Part shown: positions 1 through 8,958 of the stretch, piece by piece
How the letters are laid out: each line of letters opens with the position of its first letter
How positions within the stretch are numbered: the stretch's first letter is position 1
Assembly (NCBI RefSeq): GCF_001881495.1
Contig: NZ_LUKY01000033.1
Coordinates: 124,001-188,000 of the forward strand
From: Candidatus Rickettsiella isopodorum
GTDB lineage: Bacteria > Pseudomonadota > Gammaproteobacteria > Diplorickettsiales > Diplorickettsiaceae
Direction: 5' to 3'
DNA: 64,000 nucleotides
Program-made: the position numbers and the translations under genes
Notes under the pieces: generated by a model
What the model was told of the DNA's origin: nothing
Databases searched by the model: none
Seen by the model: the letters and a program-made list of their open reading frames with translations, nothing else

Positions 1-323
1 ATCCCAGCAGTTATAAAAACCATATTGGCACCTTCTAATGCCGATCGAATACGTTCTCTATCTGCTTCTGCCGCTAGTCGGCCTACTTCAGGATCTGCCC
101 CCGCACCTAAACCCTTAGTAATTTGCTGTCCTAATTGTAACAAACACTCCGCTGAAGAATTTCTTAATGCTTGGGCATCGGTGTTAGCACAGATAAACTC
201 AACACCTGTGATGTCTTGTGCCAACATGTGCTCAAGTGCATTCCCACCACCGCCACCGACACCAATCACTTTTATAATGGCATTTTGAACAGGTGTGTTG
301 GGGGAATCAAATTCGGTGCTCAT
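1..323 (-). CDS. ftsZ: Cell division GTPase FtsZ, N-terminal part (runs off window edge)
   Basis: FtsZ is the tubulin-like GTPase that forms the cytokinetic ring. About 107 N-terminal residues are visible, beginning [11 protein letters not shown]. They contain the nucleotide-binding loop [16 protein letters not shown], the ANTDAQAL strand and the [16 protein letters not shown] segment, all diagnostic of FtsZ. The start is ATG at 323, with an AGGAG ribosome-binding site about 6 bases upstream. It is the last visible gene of a minus-strand ftsQ-ftsA-ftsZ run and follows ftsA by 28 bases, so it is probably co-transcribed. The GTPase T7 loop and the C-terminal tail lie outside the window. Confidence 0.97.
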   Translation of the reverse strand, partial: MSTEFDSPNTPVQNAIIKVIGVGGGGGNALEHMLAQDITGVEFICANTDAQALRNSSAECLLQLGQQITKGLGAGADPEVGRLAAEADRERIRSALEGANMVFITAG

Positions 324-351
324 AGTTAACTCCTAAGGATTTCAGTATTAT

Positions 352-1575
352 TTAAAAATTTTCGCATAACCAATTTTTTATACGTGCTATTTTTCTACCA
401 AATAAAACATTAGGTTTTCGCTGCTCGCATTGTTGTTGATAGCCATATAATAGTAAGCCGGTACTGGTCGCATACATACCATTCGTCGTTACCTCGTTAT
501 TTCCAGTAATATATTGTGGGTGACCGAGTCTCACGGGTAACTTAAAAATCTTTTCTGCTAAATCGACACTACCGTTGACGTTAGAAGCACCACCGGTTAA
601 TACCACCCCTGCCGCAAGAAATTCTTCAAAACCACTACGATATAATTCTGCCTTCACTAAATGGAAAAGCTCTTCATAACGTGGCCCCACCACCTCAGCT
701 AAAGCACGTTTAGTCAGCGTGCGTCCAGGTCGATCTCCCACTCCGGATACCTCGACTAATTCATCTGGGCTTGCTAGTTCTGGCAAAGCACAGGCATGTC
801 TTCTTTTAATCTGCTCTGCACTTTGTGTGGGCGTTCTTAATGCAACGGCAATATCATTTGTGACTTGATCACCCGCAATAGGAATAACTGATGTAAAACG
901 TATAGCTCCTTCAGTAAAGATAGCAATATCCGTTGTTCCTCCACCAATGTCTATTAAACACACACCTAATTCTTTCTCATCTTCAGTTAAAACAGATTGA
1001 CTTGAAGCAAGTTGCTCTAAAATTATTTCTGAAACTTCTAAACCACAGCGTTGAATACATTTAATGATATTTTGTGCCGCGCTAACCGCGCCTGTTACCA
1101 TATGCACTTTAGCTTCTAAACGCACACCTGACATTCCTATTGGCTCACGAATACCTTCTTGGCTATCAATAATAAATTCCTGTGGCAAAATATGTAATAT
1201 TTTTTGATCGGCTGGAATAGCGACTGCTTTCGCAGCATCTATCACACGTTCAACATCCGCATGTGTCACTTCTTGATTTTGAATGGCAACAATTCCGTGA
1301 GAATTCAAACTTCGTATATGATTTCCAGCAATACCCGTATACACACTTCGAACTGGACACCCTGCCATTGATTCAGCTTCACCTACTGCTTGTTGAATTG
1401 AATCAACCGTTGCATCGATATTGACTACTACACCACGCTTTAATCCTAATGAAGGATAAATTCCCATACCAATAATTTCGATACCATTGGGCTTTACTTC
1501 ACCCACCAAGGCATTAACTTTGGATGTACCAATATCTAAACCTACAATTAAATTCTTAGTCGGTTTCTTTGCCAT
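352..1575 (-). CDS. ftsA: Cell division protein FtsA
   Basis: FtsA is an actin-fold ATPase that tethers FtsZ filaments to the inner membrane and recruits later divisome proteins. The 407-residue product has the usual length. It shows the phosphate-1 motif DIGTSK (residues 14-19), the phosphate-2 motif DIGGGTTD (209-216) and the adenosine motif LTGGAS (326-331). The last ~15 residues (FGRKIARIKNWLCENF) form a basic amphipathic helix typical of the FtsA membrane-targeting sequence. It lies between ftsQ and ftsZ, the conserved order of the division and cell wall cluster. The 143-base gap to ftsQ is wider than usual. Confidence 0.97.
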   Translation of the reverse strand: MAKKPTKNLIVGLDIGTSKVNALVGEVKPNGIEIIGMGIYPSLGLKRGVVVNIDATVDSIQQAVGEAESMAGCPVRSVYTGIAGNHIRSLNSHGIVAIQNQEVTHADVERVIDAAKAVAIPADQKILHILPQEFIIDSQEGIREPIGMSGVRLEAKVHMVTGAVSAAQNIIKCIQRCGLEVSEIILEQLASSQSVLTEDEKELGVCLIDIGGGTTDIAIFTEGAIRFTSVIPIAGDQVTNDIAVALRTPTQSAEQIKRRHACALPELASPDELVEVSGVGDRPGRTLTKRALAEVVGPRYEELFHLVKAELYRSGFEEFLAAGVVLTGGASNVNGSVDLAEKIFKLPVRLGHPQYITGNNEVTTNGMYATSTGLLLYGYQQQCEQRKPNVLFGRKIARIKNWLCENF

Positions 1576-1718
1576 ATTATTTCACCTTCAATTAAATTCT
1601 CTAGATCTTTTCAAACTTCATTTTTGACTTCATAGTTAGGATATAGACCATTACGCTATTTTTTTGTAAACTGTTCTCTATAAATCAAATAACACTCGAA
1701 TTAGGTAACCTATTTTTT

Positions 1719-2507
1719 CTAAGCAATTCGTTTCTTAAATTTTACTGCCATACCGTGAGCATAGCGAAGATCCACATAATCTATCATAGATACTTTACTT
1801 GCGATAACATCAGAATAAACATCTATCAACCGTTCTAATTGTATATAAGGTTGACTTCGACTTAAATAAACTGATAATCCATTATTTAATTTCAGATACC
1901 AATATTGTTGGTCCACTAGTTTTAACAATTTAATTTTTAAGTTTAATTTTGCGAACATGGGCTTCATCGCGGTATAGATTTGTAATAAATATTTTTGTTT
2001 ACCGACAGGTGCCATAAAAGTGGGCAAATCTAATCCTTTAAAATCTTCATTATCTGGAATAAAAATATTAGCTTGTTCATCCACTAAACCATATTTTCCA
2101 ATAAAAGCGATAGGTTTTTTAGTAACAAAACTTACCGCTAACGTATCTGGCCAAAACCGTTTTATAGTTACATTAGCTATCCACGGTTCATGTAAAATGT
2201 GTTCTTTCAATCCTCGGCTATCTAAACGAAAAAACCCTTTTGCTATAAAGGGCAAAATAATTTCCTGCAGATGACTTTGCTTAACATACGTTAAGTCACC
2301 ACTAATTTTAATGTTCTTGATAGGGAAATAACTTGGATCAGCTAATTTTTGCCATAATAAGATAAAACTTAATACCAGTAGCAAACTCAATGAAAATTTA
2401 AAAAACCATCCTTTTGAAGGCAATTGAGAATTTAAACGGATCAATTTAGATTTATCGTGTTGCCGTTGGAATCGTTGGTTTTCAACTACTTTCCCATTTT
2501 TAACCAT
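1719..2507 (-). CDS. ftsQ: Cell division protein FtsQ
   Basis: FtsQ is a bitopic inner-membrane divisome protein that binds FtsB/FtsL. The 262-residue product has a short basic cytoplasmic N-terminus, one transmembrane helix (about residues 35-52), a POTRA domain beginning at FPIKNIKISGDLTYV (about 62-130) and a periplasmic FtsQ beta domain. Sequence identity across the family is low, but this architecture together with the position directly upstream of ftsA makes the call firm. In many gammaproteobacteria ddl and murB/murC lie just upstream. Here the gene is preceded by a 209-base gap and dnaE, so the cluster has been broken at this point. Confidence 0.93.
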   Translation of the reverse strand: MVKNGKVVENQRFQRQHDKSKLIRLNSQLPSKGWFFKFSLSLLLVLSFILLWQKLADPSYFPIKNIKISGDLTYVKQSHLQEIILPFIAKGFFRLDSRGLKEHILHEPWIANVTIKRFWPDTLAVSFVTKKPIAFIGKYGLVDEQANIFIPDNEDFKGLDLPTFMAPVGKQKYLLQIYTAMKPMFAKLNLKIKLLKLVDQQYWYLKLNNGLSVYLSRSQPYIQLERLIDVYSDVIASKVSMIDYVDLRYAHGMAVKFKKRIA

Positions 2508-2716
2508 CGCTTAGCCATCAGAAATACATGAAATCAAAGGGGATAATAATCTATATAGTGTGTTTCTGCCAGTTTTACTCGTTGGCCTAGCTACGCAGTT
2601 CAATATTTTTCGATATATTAAGAGGCTATGAAAAAAAGTGTCCCGCCTGAACTCGAATCCTCTCAGCAAACATTGTAAAATTCGTATCTTAACTAAAGAA
2701 TACGACTCTATTTAAA

Positions 2717-5700
2717 TTAATATTGAATACTGATAGATTCTTCACCAAAGCTTTCACGTAGCGCCTTCAACAAATCATCTTCAGGCTTTACCTTCCAACT
2801 ATCACCCAAACTCAAATAAACTTGTGTCCTTAGTTCAGGATGATAATAAGCAATACGAGTAGGGCAAAAACCCGGACAAAAATTGCTCATTATTTTTTGC
2901 AAATCCTCAAGTAGCGCAGGCTTAATGATAGGTTTAGAAAGCTTAATCAGTAAGTTTTTTGCATAGCTTTCACGTGCTTCACTGATATCTAAAATTTTTT
3001 TCCCTAATATCCGCGTATTACCAGTGTATTCATCACGTTGAATTTCTCCTTCAATGATTAATAGTTTATCCTTATTCAACTTTTCACGATATTTAGCATA
3101 GGTATCACTAAATAAGGTCACTTCTAAACGTCCACTGGCATCCTCCAAATTAAGAACAGCCATACGATCACCGCGTTTGGTCCATAAAGAACGAATGGTC
3201 AGTACCCAACCGGCAATGGTAATTTGATGACCTGCTTTGGCAGTTAACTCACTTAAAGATAGAGTGATAAAATGGGATAATTCTTTAGCATAACCTTCTA
3301 AAGGATGGCCACTTAAATAAAAACCTAAGACTTCCTTTTCAGCTTGTAATCGCTGTAATTTTGGCCAATCCTCTTGATTCACCATTTGACTTGCATGAGA
3401 GACCATATCAAGCCCAAAAAAATCCTTCTGACCTGAAACTTTTGCCCATGATTTCTGATCTGCCGCTTGTAAAGCGGCTTCTATATTAGCTAAAAGACTG
3501 GCTCGATTTACACCAAAACTATCTAAGCTACCTGAAAAAATTAAGGCTTCTAAACTTCTACGATTTAGTTTGTGTAAATCAACGCGGTGACATAAATCAA
3601 ATAAATCACTAAACGCCTGTTGTTGACGTTGTTCTATGAGCATTTCTATTGCACCTTCACCTAAACCTTTAATTGCACCTAAACCATACCGAATCGAACC
3701 ATTAGAATCATCTACGGTAAATTTATAGTCACTATGATTGATATTCGGTGGCAATATATTCAATTTCATTAAGCGACATTCTTCCAGAAAAGTGACTACT
3801 TTTTCGGTATGGTCCATATCGGATGATAATACAGCGGCCATAAACTCCGCGGGATAATGCGCTTTTAACCAAGCTGTCTGATAAGAAACTAAAGCATAGG
3901 CTGCCGAATGTGATTTATTGAATCCATAATCTGCAAATTTTTCCATTAAATCAAAGATTTGGTTTGCTAAATAAGAATCTATGCCTTTCTGTTCTGCACC
4001 TTTTATAAAAATAGTTCTTTGTTGCGCCATCTCTTCCGATTTCTTTTTTCCCATGGCTCGACGCAATAAATCCGCAGCCCCTAAGGTATAACCTGCTAGC
4101 ACTTGTGCAATTTGCATCACTTGTTCTTGATACAAAATAATTCCATAAGTTGAACTTAATATCGGTTCTAAAAAAGGATGATCATATTGAACTTGGGCAC
4201 GTCCATGTTTACGATTAATAAAATCATCCACCATTCCAGACTGTAAAGGTCCTGGACGAAATAAAGCGACTAAAGCAATAATCTCATCAAAACTATCTGG
4301 ACGTAATCGTTTAACGAGATCGCGCATCCCTCGCGATTCTAATTGAAATACAGCGGTAGTTTTACAAGCCTTTAATAAGGCAAAAGTGCTGACATCATCG
4401 ATAGGAATGGCTGTGATATCAAGTAAAGACTCTCCTGATAATTTTTTCGCATTAATCGCCTGTACTGCCCAATCTATGATGGTCAAAGTTCGTAGACCTA
4501 GAAAATCAAATTTTACCAAACCCACTTTTTCAATATCATCTTTGTCAAATTGAGTAATACAATGCATTCCTCCTGGCTCACAGTAAAGTGGTGTAAAATC
4601 TGTCAATCTAGAAGGAGCAATCACTACTCCGCCGGCATGTTTACCTACGTTACGCACCAATCCTTCTAATTTTTTTGCTAAATCAATTAATACTTTTATT
4701 TCGTCTTCATTTTCATAGCGATGTTTTAGTTCATCTTCTTGATCCAATGCTTTTTCGAGAGTAATACCCAGCTCAAAAGGAATTAATTTGGCAATTTTAT
4801 CCACCATACCATAGGGATAGCCCAAAACCCGCCCTACATCTCTAACGACTGCACGGGCGGCCATACTTCCATACGTTATAATCTGTGAAACTGCATCACG
4901 CCCATAACGCTCCGTTACATAGTCAATAACCCTATCACGCCCCTCCATGCAGAAATCAATATCAAAATCTGGCATAGAGATACGCTCAGGGTTTAAAAAA
5001 CGTTCGAAAAGCAAATCATACTGCAGAGGATCTAACCCCGTAATTTGCAGCACATAAGCTACTAAAGAACCCGCTCCAGAACCTCTACCCGGACCAACGG
5101 GAATTTGATTTTTTTTTGCCCAACGAATAAAGTCAGCCACAATGAGAAAGTAACTTGCAAAACCCATTGAATTGATCACTTTGAGCTCGGATTGTAGTCT
5201 TTCAAAATAAATGTTTTCTAATTCATTGGAATTAACAAGCTGTTGCTGCGCCACATTGGTTTCAGTTAGCGTAGATAACTTAGATTCTTTATTCTCAAGC
5301 TGAGATAAACGCAAAAAAGATTTAGAACGCTTCTCTAAATAGTGTATCAAGCCTTGTTGTGCTTCTTGTATTAAGAACTTTTCTGCGCTCATTCCTTCTG
5401 GAATAGGGAAATTAGGTAAGAAAGATGAATTGAGTTCAATTTCTAGATTACACCGTTTGGCTATTTCAACTGAATTGGTCAATGCTGATGGAATATCCGC
5501 AAATAATTCAACCATTTCTTCGATAGACCGAAGATATTGCTGATCGGTATAAATCGTAGGTCGCTTAGGGTCATTTAAGGTATAGCCATTATTAACACAA
5601 ACCCTGGCTTCATGCGCTTCAAAATCTTCAGCTGCAATAAAACATACTTCATTAGTAGCAACTACTGGAACATTGAACTCTGTTGCTAACTCTATAGCCA

Positions 5701-6244
5701 ATCCGATATATTCTTCCTCTAAAGGGCGACCTAAACGTTGCAACTGTAAATAAAAACGATTGGGAAATAACGTTAGCCAAAACTGTAAATATTCTGCTGC
5801 TAATGGCTTGTTTTTTTTCATTAAGCAGGAAGCAATATCACCTTCTCTCGCTCCAGATAAGGCAATTAAGCCAGCAGAATAATTTTCAAACCAACTTTTT
5901 TTGAGAACAGGTTGACCTTCCTGTTGATTCTCTAAATAAGCACGTGAAATTAATTGAATTAAGTTTCGATAACCCTGTTGATTTTGACAAAGTAAAATTA
6001 ATTGGAATCCTCGATCGGAATTCAGGTCATTTTTTACACAACATTCAACCCCGATTATGGGTTTAATACCTTTTTTAATCGCCGTCTGGTAAAATTTAAT
6101 CGTTGCAAATAAATTGGATAAGTCCGTTATTGCAATAGCAGGCATAGATAGCTCATCGGCTTTAGCTACAAGCTTATCTATACGAATCAAGCCATCAATC
6201 AAAGAATATTCTGTATGAAGATGCAGATGGATAAAAGATGGCAT
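2717..6244 (-). CDS. dnaE: DNA polymerase III subunit alpha
   Basis: This is the replicative polymerase (5'-3' polymerase activity) of the pol III holoenzyme. From the chosen start it has 1175 residues, matching the family. The N-terminal PHP domain begins MPSFIHLHLHTEYS, the catalytic aspartates are in PDFDIDF (about 425-431), and helix-hairpin-helix and OB-fold regions follow near the C-terminus. The open frame extends 16 codons further upstream (to 6292), but that extension is encoded by a dispersed repeat. The homologous start is the ATG at 6244. A GAAGAG sequence just before it, at the end of the repeat, may serve as ribosome-binding site. A ~25-residue low-complexity stretch near residues 310-340 looks like an insertion relative to E. 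coli. Confidence 0.97.
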   Translation of the reverse strand: MPSFIHLHLHTEYSLIDGLIRIDKLVAKADELSMPAIAITDLSNLFATIKFYQTAIKKGIKPIIGVECCVKNDLNSDRGFQLILLCQNQQGYRNLIQLISRAYLENQQEGQPVLKKSWFENYSAGLIALSGAREGDIASCLMKKNKPLAAEYLQFWLTLFPNRFYLQLQRLGRPLEEEYIGLAIELATEFNVPVVATNEVCFIAAEDFEAHEARVCVNNGYTLNDPKRPTIYTDQQYLRSIEEMVELFADIPSALTNSVEIAKRCNLEIELNSSFLPNFPIPEGMSAEKFLIQEAQQGLIHYLEKRSKSFLRLSQLENKESKLSTLTETNVAQQQLVNSNELENIYFERLQSELKVINSMGFASYFLIVADFIRWAKKNQIPVGPGRGSGAGSLVAYVLQITGLDPLQYDLLFERFLNPERISMPDFDIDFCMEGRDRVIDYVTERYGRDAVSQIITYGSMAARAVVRDVGRVLGYPYGMVDKIAKLIPFELGITLEKALDQEDELKHRYENEDEIKVLIDLAKKLEGLVRNVGKHAGGVVIAPSRLTDFTPLYCEPGGMHCITQFDKDDIEKVGLVKFDFLGLRTLTIIDWAVQAINAKKLSGESLLDITAIPIDDVSTFALLKACKTTAVFQLESRGMRDLVKRLRPDSFDEIIALVALFRPGPLQSGMVDDFINRKHGRAQVQYDHPFLEPILSSTYGIILYQEQVMQIAQVLAGYTLGAADLLRRAMGKKKSEEMAQQRTIFIKGAEQKGIDSYLANQIFDLMEKFADYGFNKSHSAAYALVSYQTAWLKAHYPAEFMAAVLSSDMDHTEKVVTFLEECRLMKLNILPPNINHSDYKFTVDDSNGSIRYGLGAIKGLGEGAIEMLIEQRQQQAFSDLFDLCHRVDLHKLNRRSLEALIFSGSLDSFGVNRASLLANIEAALQAADQKSWAKVSGQKDFFGLDMVSHASQMVNQEDWPKLQRLQAEKEVLGFYLSGHPLEGYAKELSHFITLSLSELTAKAGHQITIAGWVLTIRSLWTKRGDRMAVLNLEDASGRLEVTLFSDTYAKYREKLNKDKLLIIEGEIQRDEYTGNTRILGKKILDISEARESYAKNLLIKLSKPIIKPALLEDLQKIMSNFCPGFCPTRIAYYHPELRTQVYLSLGDSWKVKPEDDLLKALRESFGEESISIQY

Positions 6245-6247
6245 ATA

Positions 6248-6360
6248 CTCTTCGCACTTGAATTTTTGTCTGTGTTGCTGCTTAGTCCGCAATCTTCATG
6301 TCGATTATAAACACGAAAGTTGTTTCATTTCGCGGCCCTTACAAAAAACTTTTTGCTGTG
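6248..6360 (-). repeat. Dispersed ~110-bp intergenic repeat, copy 1
   Basis: On the minus strand this copy begins CACAGCAAAAAG, carries TTTTTTGTAAGGGC, and ends in the conserved block CAACACAGACAAAAATTC followed by AAGTGCGAAGAG. The same block occurs at 24422-24515, 51045-51151 and 53001-53115. The right end stops 3 bases before the dnaE start codon, so the repeat supplies the bases in front of dnaE. The middle differs between copies while both ends are conserved. The rest of the 234-base gap down to 6479 shows nothing recognisable. Confidence 0.85.
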
Positions 6361-6478
6361 ACAAAAGAACCGCAACCACTTTGTATTTTGCCATAGTTAA
6401 TTTGAAAAGAAAGCTTATTAAGAAATATATTGGGGAATTGCAAGAAAAAAGTTATTTTTTCTTTTTAGAGGCTAATTC

Positions 6479-8923
6479 TTATGCGTCGAGTGCTTGATAG
6501 GTTTCCTTTAAGCTAATAACTAGATAAGCATAGAGTGTATCTAACTGTTGGGACTGGCCAGTTAAATAGCAACGTAGAAAATTTTTACATAGATGATTTA
6601 ATCTGATTGCCCCTGCATAGCATGCCCCGCCTTTTATTTTATGCACTATGTTTTCGATAGTTTCCCAATTCTTTAATTGATAGATCTTTTCAAGTTCTTG
6701 GATATGATCCGGAATAGATTGTTTAAACATCTCTATAATTTCATTGAACAGATCAACATTGCCGCTCAGATTTTTAAGACTAATGCTCTTATCATAGATA
6801 GGGTATGAATTAATAATGTCGAGTAAATTAGCCTTCTCTATGATTAAATTATTTTCTTCTACATTATACTCATGTTTAATTGGTTTTGACTGTTTGGGCA
6901 TAGGATTAAATTCAATGACATTAATTTTTTTATCTTGGAAATACTTATCTAATTTTTTTATTTTTTCTTTAGTCAAGGGTTTTAACCATACTTCATTGAT
7001 ACCTGCCGCTAAACATTCTTCCTTAAATTTACCTTCTCCATGAGCCGTTAAGGTAACAATTGGGGTCATCGGTTTTTGATTAATACGTTCCCAATAACGG
7101 TATAAAACAGCAATTTCACTACCACTAAGACCAGGCAAGCCCAAATCAGCAATAATTAAATCAAACGTATGGTTTTTTGCAAAAGCTAATGCTTCTTGCA
7201 TAGTCGATACCACCGTTAGGTTATATCCCGCTTGAGTAAGCAGTTCTTGAGAAAATTTAATTGTTAAAAGATCATCTTCTATCAATAAAATATTTTTTTT
7301 TATTACTTTTTTTTTGGTTTGTGCTTGCGCTGCTATATTTTTTTTTGTTTCGGCTAATTTATACGTTTCTAAAAAGACAAAAGGCTCAGAATTCTTATTT
7401 TTAAATTTTAAAAGCTTATTTTTTTTCGCTAAATTCATAAATAAGGTAAAAGAGAAGCTCGTTCCCACACCCACTTCACTTTTTACTTGTATCTCGCCAC
7501 CTAACAGGTTAATGAATTTTTTTACAATATAAAGACCAACGCCATAACCCGTTTGATCTGTTTTTTCAAAACTAGGTGTTATTCGAAAAAAAGGATCAAA
7601 TACGGACGTCAATTTATTAGTGGGAATGCCTATACCTGTATCACTGATAGTAAACTCAATATATACCCCATCTGATTGCTGTGGTAATAATACTAATTCT
7701 TTGATAGTTACAACCACTTTCCCTTGTTCGGTAAATTTAATCGCGTTAGTCGCTAAATTGAGTAAAATACGTTCCAATTTATTTTGATCACTCGCTATAT
7801 TTCCTTTAGTAGAAACATCCAAATTTATCTGCAAGGTGAGTCCTTTAGTTTTTACTGATGGCAATAATAGATTTTGCAAAGATACTGCTAAAGCTTGTAA
7901 AGAAAAACTCTCGATCTTAAGCTGAGCTTCGTTAACGTTTTCTAGAGAAGCAACATCAAGTACATTGCTAAGTAAACTTAATAACTGCTTACTGGCTTTG
8001 TACATCAAACGTAAATCATCTTTATTTTCCAATATTGTTAAACGTTGCTGAAGTAATTGCGATAAACCGATGATTCCTGTTAAAGGAGTGCGAATATCGT
8101 GGCTCATATTAGCAAGAAACTCAGTTTTAGCTTGATTGGCCGCATCGGCTAATAATTTTGATTTTTGCAATTTTTTCTGTGTATTTTTAAGCTCTGTGAT
8201 ATCAATCGAGACTCCTAGGACTCCTATTGTTTTATCAAATTTTCCTTTTAACGGTGATTTTTGAGTCAAAAAAACATGCATCCTATCATCGGATAATCTA
8301 GCCCTTTCTTCAAAACTTACCATTTGATTATTTTGCATTACAAAACGATCGTTTTCTTGTATCCTTTCTGCTTGATCTTTCCAAGGAAAATCAAAGTCTG
8401 TCTTACCGATAACAGCTCTCGTATTAGTAAATCCAGTTAATTCGCTATGTAGTTTACTCCCACCCAAAATAACGCTATTGATATCTTTCCAATAGATACT
8501 TGCAGGTACATTTTCAATGATATTATTTAAATAAACAGTTAATTTTTCATTTTCCTCCCATAAATATTGATTAAAATCATTTAATCTTGGATAAGTTTCA
8601 CTGAAGATAGTAATCGATCCTTTTTTTGACATAACCGAAGTACATTGAATTAACGTAGGCTCCTCCTGATCATTAATTAATTTGTAGTAAACAGCAGAAA
8701 AACTCTTATCTTTATTTTTAATACTTTTATTAAGTAAATCATTCACTATCCTTAGATAATCACTCAAAAAAAAACCAGATACTGGTTTACCTATTACTTC
8801 TGATAAAGAATTTATTTTTAATGATGCCAGAAAATGTTGATTACCTCCTCTAAAAAACTTTTTTTTACTATCTAACCAGTAAACCGAAAAAGGTAATACA
8901 TCTAAGATAAGTTGAAAATTCAT
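6479..8923 (-). CDS. Soluble hybrid histidine kinase (PAS-PAS-HisKA-HATPase-REC-HPt)
   Basis: This 814-residue sensor kinase contains a full phosphorelay in one chain. Two PAS-like domains (about 1-110 and 130-245) precede a HisKA domain with the phospho-accepting H275 in MSHDIRTP. The ATPase domain has an N box (LLNLATNAIKF, 387-397), DTGIGIP (428-434) and a GYGVGLYI box (459-466). The receiver domain has acidic residues at 549-551, phospho-acceptor D593 in IADLGLPG and K648. A C-terminal HPt domain has H761 in IVHKIKGG. No transmembrane segment is visible, so it should sense a cytoplasmic signal. It starts 35 bases after the peptide synthetase gene on the same strand and is probably its operon partner. 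The output regulator is not in the window. The architecture resembles ArcB/BarA-type kinases, but a one-to-one assignment is not possible. Confidence 0.92.
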   Translation of the reverse strand: MNFQLILDVLPFSVYWLDSKKKFFRGGNQHFLASLKINSLSEVIGKPVSGFFLSDYLRIVNDLLNKSIKNKDKSFSAVYYKLINDQEEPTLIQCTSVMSKKGSITIFSETYPRLNDFNQYLWEENEKLTVYLNNIIENVPASIYWKDINSVILGGSKLHSELTGFTNTRAVIGKTDFDFPWKDQAERIQENDRFVMQNNQMVSFEERARLSDDRMHVFLTQKSPLKGKFDKTIGVLGVSIDITELKNTQKKLQKSKLLADAANQAKTEFLANMSHDIRTPLTGIIGLSQLLQQRLTILENKDDLRLMYKASKQLLSLLSNVLDVASLENVNEAQLKIESFSLQALAVSLQNLLLPSVKTKGLTLQINLDVSTKGNIASDQNKLERILLNLATNAIKFTEQGKVVVTIKELVLLPQQSDGVYIEFTISDTGIGIPTNKLTSVFDPFFRITPSFEKTDQTGYGVGLYIVKKFINLLGGEIQVKSEVGVGTSFSFTLFMNLAKKNKLLKFKNKNSEPFVFLETYKLAETKKNIAAQAQTKKKVIKKNILLIEDDLLTIKFSQELLTQAGYNLTVVSTMQEALAFAKNHTFDLIIADLGLPGLSGSEIAVLYRYWERINQKPMTPIVTLTAHGEGKFKEECLAAGINEVWLKPLTKEKIKKLDKYFQDKKINVIEFNPMPKQSKPIKHEYNVEENNLIIEKANLLDIINSYPIYDKSISLKNLSGNVDLFNEIIEMFKQSIPDHIQELEKIYQLKNWETIENIVHKIKGGACYAGAIRLNHLCKNFLRCYLTGQSQQLDTLYAYLVISLKETYQALDA

Positions 8924-8958
8924 TATTATGTTCCAAAAAGTTTAGAAAGCATATTGTT

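Noticed and set aside
25-288. Plus-strand open frame opposite ftsZ
   Set aside because: It is the antisense shadow of the well-conserved FtsZ N-terminus.
2641-2670. tRNA T-arm-like sequence (minus strand GGATTCGAGTTC)
   Set aside because: The flanking bases do not form a T stem, acceptor stem or anticodon arm, so no tRNA is present.
2628-2678. 16-codon plus-strand frame with an AAGAGG-like site between ftsQ and dnaE
   Set aside because: Too short and without recognisable similarity; its position in a gap between minus-strand genes gives no support.
6245-6292. N-terminal extension of DnaE (16 extra codons)
   Set aside because: The extension is encoded by the dispersed repeat, and the family N-terminus starts at MPSFIHLHLH (ATG 6244).
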